A stretch of 64,000 bases of DNA, from positions 26,846,501-26,910,500 of the forward strand of contig NC_087245.1 of the NCBI RefSeq assembly GCF_037042905.1, in the 5' to 3' direction. The notes beneath the pieces are model-generated. The model was given only the letters and a program-made list of their open reading frames with translations, had not been told where the DNA came from and did no database searches. This document shows, one piece after another, positions 62,501 to 64,000 of this stretch (positions within the stretch are counted from its first letter, which is position 1; the number at the start of each line of letters is the position of its first letter). Origin of the DNA: Lytechinus pictus. Taxonomy: Eukaryota; Echinodermata; Echinoidea; Temnopleuroida; Toxopneustidae. A program made the translations under genes and the position numbers.

Positions 62501-63952
62501 GCTTTGAGTTTGGTGTTATATCACATTCTCAGGTCATTCTCTCACTTTCTGCGGATCGCACGGATCAACATGATCGATATGAAATACGTGAGTATAACAT
62601 TTAATTTGGAACGACATTAAGCTTTTACTGAAATCAATTATGCCGCACGTAATTTTTAACACTTGGTCATCGACACATTAAATTCCCTTTATAGTAAACG
62701 TTTAAAACACATTCTTCCAAAGGTATTGGCGCTGATGGCAACACTAAACTAAGCCTTTATCGGTGCGAGGCAATGAACTGTACCCTTCTGGAAACAGCTC
62801 TGGAATACGGGGTGTTGAAACTGAGACAGCTAACGGCGTTTTTCTTAGAGCTCAGTTCGGTCAATGGTGGCGCCCTCTTCATCAGTTTAGGAAAGCTTGG
62901 TGGCATCGACATGATGGACAGGAGGTTGTTGTTGTATACCATCCAAGACCCATTGCAGGTGGCTATGGTGGGATTCCGTACACCAAACTCCGCCGGTTAC
63001 TGGGTTATCAACCAATTCATCCGATACGATTGTAAGTAGTAGGCAAAGAAATTTAAATCTGTAGAATGCTCTAGGGAACAGTTTAAATAATACCATGCCA
63101 TATTTAATATGACGATTATGTGACTACCTAATATACAGGCGGATATCTTGTGAGATTTCGTAAGGCAACACCGAAATAAATATAAGATTTATCTTTTATG
63201 TTGACTGGTATGTTGACTTAGACTTATATACTATTCCTTGAGCCTTGTTACTTAAGAAATTGCAGTTGGTTCGGTGTGCACCAAATCATAGATGTTCTCA
63301 GGTCTTAAATCAGTTGGTACCATAATGCGGATAAATCCACAGTACGAACCGTGGTACTTCCCCTCATCACATTCTCACCAAGACTGTCGCATGAATTGAG
63401 TACAGCAAGGAAAGAAGGAACAAAAAAAAGTCTAAAGGGGGAAACCTCTCTAGCCAGAAACTAGTCGAAAGAGAGTCAGTCATTCAGTATGCTTTCAATT
63501 TGTTTGGAGTAGTTTGACTCGGTACGGAGTCAGTTTTGAGATATGGCTGATATGTTGCTAAATATCCAAAGTAAAATTGCTGATTCGCATATAGTGATTT
63601 CCTAAATTACTGCCTATACCTTGCGTTAAAACTCACAGGTCAAGTTCCTGAAGCGGGAACCATAAGATGGCCCTGGTAGGATCGCGTTCCCTGCTAATTG
63701 AAGAATTTTTACCTCCCTGATATACATAATATTAAATGGAGTACTCTTGTTGCTTCGTAACGCTGATGCTACTTTAATCCACAGCTGCGACATCGAAGTT
63801 TATTACTCAACAAAGTCAACACTATGTTTACCAACTGGGTCCATTTGCAGCCGCAGATGAAGCAAGGATCGATTTCTCCATCCAGTCTGCTTGCGAGGCC
63901 GAAATCGTTTTTAAAGCTACAACAACAGCTGTCTCGGATAATTATACACTTG
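36506..63952 (+). CDS. Secreted protein with eight tandem PF12248-type ('FAMeT') domains, 21 exons, incomplete at 3' end
   Basis: Exons: 36506-36560, 37626-37820, 38445-38711, 39174-39332, 41184-41471, 42117-42164, 48615-48776, 49056-49179, 49905-50062, 52025-52213, 52695-52867, 55842-55944, 56763-56924, 57420-57704, 59225-59422, 59624-59791, 60472-60629, 61673-61823, 62393-62587, 62723-63031, 63785-63952. All are GT-AG and every phase matches, giving about 1,238 codons. Exon 1 encodes a signal peptide ([18 protein letters not shown]). Each domain has an A exon (Y...YPF...F.F.lk...A...L....Y.IG) and a B half (FWI...G.I.VG...PFL.W...V.hvGF...G.W.F). Domain 1 fits PF12248 well and later ones diverge. 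An extracellular binding or structural role is likely, and methyltransferase activity should not be assumed. The gene continues past the window. Confidence 0.8.
36831..37235. repeat. 189-bp tandem duplication with (CAT)n in intron 1
   Basis: CTCATTAATTGATTGATTAG and TTTCTTCGTCGACGTCATCA each occur twice, 189 bp apart, followed by CAT/CAC trinucleotide runs that have expanded differently in the two copies. Confidence 0.85.
37626..38711 (+). CDS. Domain 1 of the tandem-domain gene (exons 2-3)
   Basis: Exon 2 (37626-37820) gives the A half, from [20 protein letters not shown] to GALIGLSRQ...YEI. Exon 3 (38445-38711) gives the B half: [13 protein letters not shown], then [33 protein letters not shown] and GWWKF. 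This is the copy closest to the PF12248 pattern (IGG..Ns.S.IR, FWI...G.I.VG, W.F) and anchors the assignment for the rest. Confidence 0.8.
38815..39055. repeat. CACAGTGTG-rich palindromic repeat (probable MITE) in intron 3
   Basis: AAAGAACACAGTAGCC at the left and TACACTGTGTTCTGTCC at the right are partly inverse. The interior repeats CACAGTGTG and CACACTGTTGAATTTTGGCA many times. Confidence 0.5.
39174..42164 (+). CDS. Domain 2 of the tandem-domain gene (exons 4-6)
   Basis: Exon 4 (39174-39332): [20 protein letters not shown]...[15 protein letters not shown]...CYFIG. Exon 5 (41184-41471): [20 protein letters not shown]...[13 protein letters not shown]...HLGF...DWYFPDM. The exon 5 start follows GAAG; the first residues V-F match the start of the equivalent exons 8 and 11. 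Exon 6 (42117-42164) is a 16-residue linker, [16 protein letters not shown], with two cysteines. The IGG/NS motif of domain 1 is lost. Confidence 0.68.
39822..40655. mobile_element. TA-flanked element with GGGGAAGGCGGGGTAAGTTG ends
   Basis: Left GGGGAAGGCGGGGTAAGTTG and right the inverse CAACTTACCCCGCCTTCCCC, both with TA outside, as in Tc1/mariner insertions. The interior repeats GGGGCAAGTTGAGCC and its inverse several times (about 39850, 40214, 40440). No protein. Confidence 0.8.
42475..45150 (+). CDS. L2-clade LINE ORF: endonuclease and reverse transcriptase
   Basis: The frame is 891 codons, but the first ~16 residues come from a (GAT/AAT)n microsatellite, so the element really begins near 42521. 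An APE-type endonuclease is 5'-truncated: VITGDLNTH at about residue 92-100 and ISDHLAIN near 160. The RT follows, with [33 protein letters not shown] (about 528), [17 protein letters not shown] and the YADD active site (about 613-616). The C-terminal tail is [17 protein letters not shown]...LWNSLP. The 3' end has GGCGCTATATAAAT and an (ATT)n tail, the L2-clade style. The frame is uninterrupted, suggesting recent insertion. It lies in intron 6 of the tandem-domain gene, same strand. Confidence 0.85.
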   Translation: MMMIMILMIMIILIIIHGGGVGFLYKKNLTVTENHLVDRASFEYMSVTVSSGTTSLEVLVIYRPPGFKCFSMFMNEFSDLLDERLYTLSPLVITGDLNTHLDDLSSQHTRGFNDLIDRHGLRQLVTESTHDRGHILDVILVRNSDRLLHSRPRVILGISDHLAINCFLRFDKPKCDVSTFSSRNIKSINRNYFINDIKDSNIMSSASESVDAAVLRYNLGLGTLLDSHAPARTRKARSHQQSPWYSHDITEAKKERRRLERKWRENGKLEIHRQIFQTQRDRVNYLVSKAKRIYHTKLIEECGKDNKKLYNVANRLLNRKQASLLPTHYDGNLLVESFSNFFHDKVKNIRECLNPIVIPPEPVTSSTLSTIQHTSADEVLSLLRKLPPKSCPSDPIPTTLLKECASTVAPIISQIINLSIDQATVPSVLKTALVRPLLKKPSLDHESLKNYRPVCNLPFLFKVLERVVFSRLSDYLLENNLLDPLQSAYRPHHSVETLLVNVSNSILQDMDSGRVAAMVLLDLSSAFDTIDHQILLNTLESLGVQAKALDWFRSYLSSHSHSVYLNGFTSSSRSIVCGVPQGSVGGPTLFSIYLTGLRNVFSRYQVRYHLYADDIQILVSFPPIQTQAIQTLHHLEQCVADIVSWLKSHSLSLNHSKCEFLLFGSKAQLKKLNIVSISISGYTVPLSDSCRDLGAMLDSQMTMSKQITNICRSVRYQLRNIGFIRKYLTRSSTEKIVHSLISSRLDFGNSLLYNLPNTSISQLQKLQNAAARIISGTKKHSHITPILQKLHWLPVKERIVFKILLFVHHIIYGTAPQYNISLLHQYQPIRTLRSSNSVLLQIPSSKKSWGDRAFAHAAPTLWNSLPLVLRNSNTTSSFKTNLKTYLFNTAF
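42521..45318 (+). mobile_element. L2 LINE copy 1 (5'-truncated, with (ATT)n tail)
   Basis: Covers the ORF above plus the 3' UTR (CCTTGAGCATTTCAACAAAG, GGCGCTATATAAATCTCATG) and ends in an (ATT)n run at about 45298-45317, which is shared with the tail of the oppositely oriented copy 2. Confidence 0.8.
45319..47023 (-). mobile_element. L2 LINE copy 2, degenerate, opposite orientation
   Basis: Minus-strand frames 47023-46487 ([40 protein letters not shown]) and 46329-45496 ([39 protein letters not shown]) belong to one RT. Between them a stop (HGRS*) and then [10 protein letters not shown] with further stops break the ORF. The 3' UTR reads AAGCGCCTTATAAATGTTAT and joins the same AT-rich trinucleotide tail as copy 1. 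The endonuclease is missing. Confidence 0.8.
47434..48419. mobile_element. Non-autonomous mariner-type element
   Basis: Ends CAGTGCGTATCAAAAAAAAG and the inverse CTTTTTTTGATACGCACTG, followed inward by TTTACACTTTGAAAAA and its inverse, with TA on both outer sides (47432-47433, 48420-48421). It is 986 bp and AT-rich, with no transposase frame. Confidence 0.83.
48615..50062 (+). CDS. Domain 3 of the tandem-domain gene (exons 7-9)
   Basis: Exon 7: [20 protein letters not shown]...[20 protein letters not shown]...YNIG. Exon 8: [20 protein letters not shown]...NRPFYI. Exon 9: [20 protein letters not shown]...[20 protein letters not shown]. The B half is split in phase 2 inside the codon for Arg after FYI, unlike domains 1 and 2 where it is a single exon. 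Confidence 0.72.
50215..51436. mobile_element. hAT-type MITE with hairpin modules, copy 2
   Basis: Starts CAGGGGCGTCTATCC and ends GGATCGACGCCTCTG. Flanks ATTTACAC and ACCTACAC match at 6 of 8, so it is older. Modules (GCGAGCTGAAA-type) lie at about 50930, 51045 and 51215. It contains a later tRNA-like insertion (50539-50608) and (TA)n runs (about 50708-50800). It is inverted relative to copy 1. Confidence 0.75.
50539..50608 (+). tRNA. tRNA-like cloverleaf with putative anticodon TCA
   Basis: TCTCTGT pairs with GCAGAGA. The A box is TGGTCTAGTGG and the B box GGTTCGATTCC. The anticodon stem CCGGC/GCTGG holds the loop GTTCAAA, giving TCA. It resembles tRNA-Glu in the D and T arms but the anticodon would read UGA. 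It is embedded in a MITE, so a tRNA pseudogene or SINE head is more likely than a working tRNA, although the cloverleaf is good. Confidence 0.5.
51600..51850. repeat. GT-rich low-complexity tract
   Basis: Irregular GTGTGTGG repeats in intron 9. The cysteine/valine-rich frame running through it is not a gene. Confidence 0.75.
52025..55944 (+). CDS. Domain 4 of the tandem-domain gene (exons 10-12)
   Basis: Exon 10: [20 protein letters not shown]...[20 protein letters not shown]...YMFG, a clear A half. Exon 11: [20 protein letters not shown]...[18 protein letters not shown]. Exon 12: [20 protein letters not shown]...KWRFFNV. The B half is split in phase 0 after PILE. Intron 11 (about 3 kb) contains a hAT-type MITE, a CCGTGTA-rich block and a LINE fragment. 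Confidence 0.72.
53359..54250. mobile_element. hAT-type MITE with hairpin modules, copy 3
   Basis: Left end (C mutated to T) TAGGGGCGTCGATCC and right end GGATCGACGCCTCTG. The 8-bp target CCGCATTG is duplicated perfectly (53351-53358, 54251-54258). Modules: GCGCGAAGCGC at 53573, variants at about 53700, 53806, 53900 and 54000. A (TA)n run lies at 53470-53527 and poly-G/C inside both ends. It interrupts the CCGTGTA-rich repeat that continues at 54251. Confidence 0.85.
54251..54835. repeat. CCGTGTA-rich block, probable MITE interior
   Basis: Dense short phrases TCCGTGTAC, TACCGTGTACGTCCGTGTAG, GTCCGTGTTGATACCGG and TCCGTGT, at irregular intervals and in one predominant orientation. The part left of the hAT insertion (about 53325-53350, AGGCCCCTTTTACACC) may be its left end. 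Confidence 0.5.
54937..55288 (-). pseudogene. C-terminal fragment of another LINE
   Basis: Minus-strand frame ending [20 protein letters not shown] and [10 protein letters not shown], the common tail of many LINE RTs ('SFFpRT...WN.LP...'). The RT core is absent. It lies in intron 11 of the tandem-domain gene. Confidence 0.65.
56674..56740 (-). repeat. tRNA-derived sequence immediately upstream of exon 13
   Basis: On the minus strand GGTGGCTCAGTGGTAGAGCG (A box TGGCTCAGTGG), then GGTTGGGCTTCGATCCCCGG. It ends 22 bp before the exon 13 acceptor (56761-56762), so part of the splice-acceptor environment derives from it. Confidence 0.6.
56763..57704 (+). CDS. Domain 5 of the tandem-domain gene (exons 13-14)
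   Basis: Exon 13: [20 protein letters not shown]...[20 protein letters not shown]. Exon 14: [20 protein letters not shown]...[20 protein letters not shown]...[20 protein letters not shown], an unsplit B half. The exon 14 start at 57420 was chosen because only the acceptor TAAAAG|CT keeps phase 1. Confidence 0.7.
58052..59073 (-). mobile_element. L2 LINE copy 3, 5'-truncated and frameshifted
   Basis: Minus-strand pieces: [20 protein letters not shown] and [14 protein letters not shown] (59073-58549), then [20 protein letters not shown] and [20 protein letters not shown] (58552-58124). A frameshift separates them. The tail is GCGCCTTGAGCACTCTACAC followed by (ATT)n at about 58057-58072. Same clade as copy 1. 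It lies in intron 14. Confidence 0.8.
59225..59422 (+). CDS. Gly/Pro-rich linker exon (exon 15) of the tandem-domain gene
   Basis: 66 codons: [20 protein letters not shown], then [20 protein letters not shown] and [20 protein letters not shown]. It has low complexity and N-glycosylation-type NAT and NGS sites. Both ends are in phase 1, so it can be added or skipped without shifting the frame. It separates domains 5 and 6. Confidence 0.68.
59624..61823 (+). CDS. Domain 6 of the tandem-domain gene (exons 16-18)
   Basis: Exon 16: [20 protein letters not shown]...[20 protein letters not shown]...YYEI. Exon 17: [20 protein letters not shown]...[18 protein letters not shown]. Exon 18: [20 protein letters not shown]...[20 protein letters not shown]. 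The B half is split in phase 0 at a different place from domains 3 and 4. Confidence 0.7.
62393..63031 (+). CDS. Domain 7 of the tandem-domain gene (exons 19-20)
   Basis: Exon 19: [20 protein letters not shown]...[20 protein letters not shown]...RYEI. Exon 20: [20 protein letters not shown]...[20 protein letters not shown]...[20 protein letters not shown], unsplit. Start and end phases are both 1. Confidence 0.72.
63785..63952 (+). CDS. Domain 8 A-half exon (exon 21), gene continues beyond window
   Basis: [20 protein letters not shown]...[20 protein letters not shown]...NYTLG, ending at a donor CTTG|GTATGA. A B-half exon is expected to the right of the window. Confidence 0.7.
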
Positions 63953-64000
63953 GTATGAAACTATTAGTAAAATATTCAAGTCTCATAAAGGCAATGTTAC

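Noticed and set aside
20738-63952. A P450 next to a 'farnesoic acid O-methyltransferase'-domain gene suggests a juvenile-hormone-like biosynthetic cluster.
   Set aside because: PF12248's name rests on an early arthropod assignment and the domain lacks a recognisable SAM-binding motif. Here it is repeated eight times in a secreted protein. Adjacency alone is no evidence of a pathway.

Overview
The window looks like a gene-poor, transposon-rich piece of an animal nuclear genome. It has long introns with GT-AG boundaries, no bacterial-style operons, and many nested DNA transposons and LINEs. Poly-G-flanked elements around a GGATCC/GGATCGACG end motif, palindromic TTAA elements, L2-clade LINEs with (ATT)n tails and the palindrome families all resemble sea urchin repeats as I know them. 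My best guess is a sea urchin, possibly Lytechinus. That is an inference from repeat style, not a search result.

Region 1 (1-12,800) is a Russian-doll of mobile elements. A decayed hAT transposase gene (pieces at 1-260, 6602-6826, 11.6 kb and 12.1-12.8 kb) was split by a 6.3-kb Harbinger element (261-6598). The Harbinger carries a truncated HARBI1-like transposase and a convergent Myb-like gene. The next hAT intron received a Penelope-like GIY-YIG retroelement, itself split by a non-autonomous Harbinger (8121-9663). A 1.18-kb element of unknown family (5184-6366 and 9867-11052) inserted once in the Harbinger and once in the Penelope element, each time with a perfect 8-bp target duplication.

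Region 2 (12.8-20.7 kb) holds AT-rich sequence and repeat ends, then three tandem units (16.4-20.3 kb). Each unit joins the 3' end of a zinc-finger-tailed LINE to a copy of the sequence that lies upstream of the following gene. One unit is interrupted by an element (18226-19311) built of ~110-bp modules carrying GCGCGAAGCGC hairpins.

Region 3 (20.7-34.5 kb) holds a six-exon, 515-residue CYP2-like cytochrome P450 with a TATA box and a poly-A signal. It keeps the heme cysteine and the ExxR pair but has lost the helix-C Trp/Arg and the helix-I acid/threonine pair. A 'ghost' duplicate follows: its 5' flank (33336-33644) is fused directly to its 3' UTR (33645-34530) with no coding sequence left. 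Intron 2 contains two opposed arrays of GGCGCC-rich repeats that look like a foldback structure.

Region 4 (36.5-64 kb, running off the window) is one secreted multi-domain gene. Twenty-one exons with fully consistent splice phases encode a signal peptide and eight tandem domains, the first a clear match to the 'farnesoic acid O-methyltransferase' domain family (PF12248) and the rest increasingly diverged. Its introns hold three L2 LINEs (two tail-to-tail), mariner-type and hAT-type non-autonomous elements, and tRNA-derived sequences.

Only the P450 and the multi-domain gene look like host genes. Everything else recognisable is mobile-element coding sequence or repeat.
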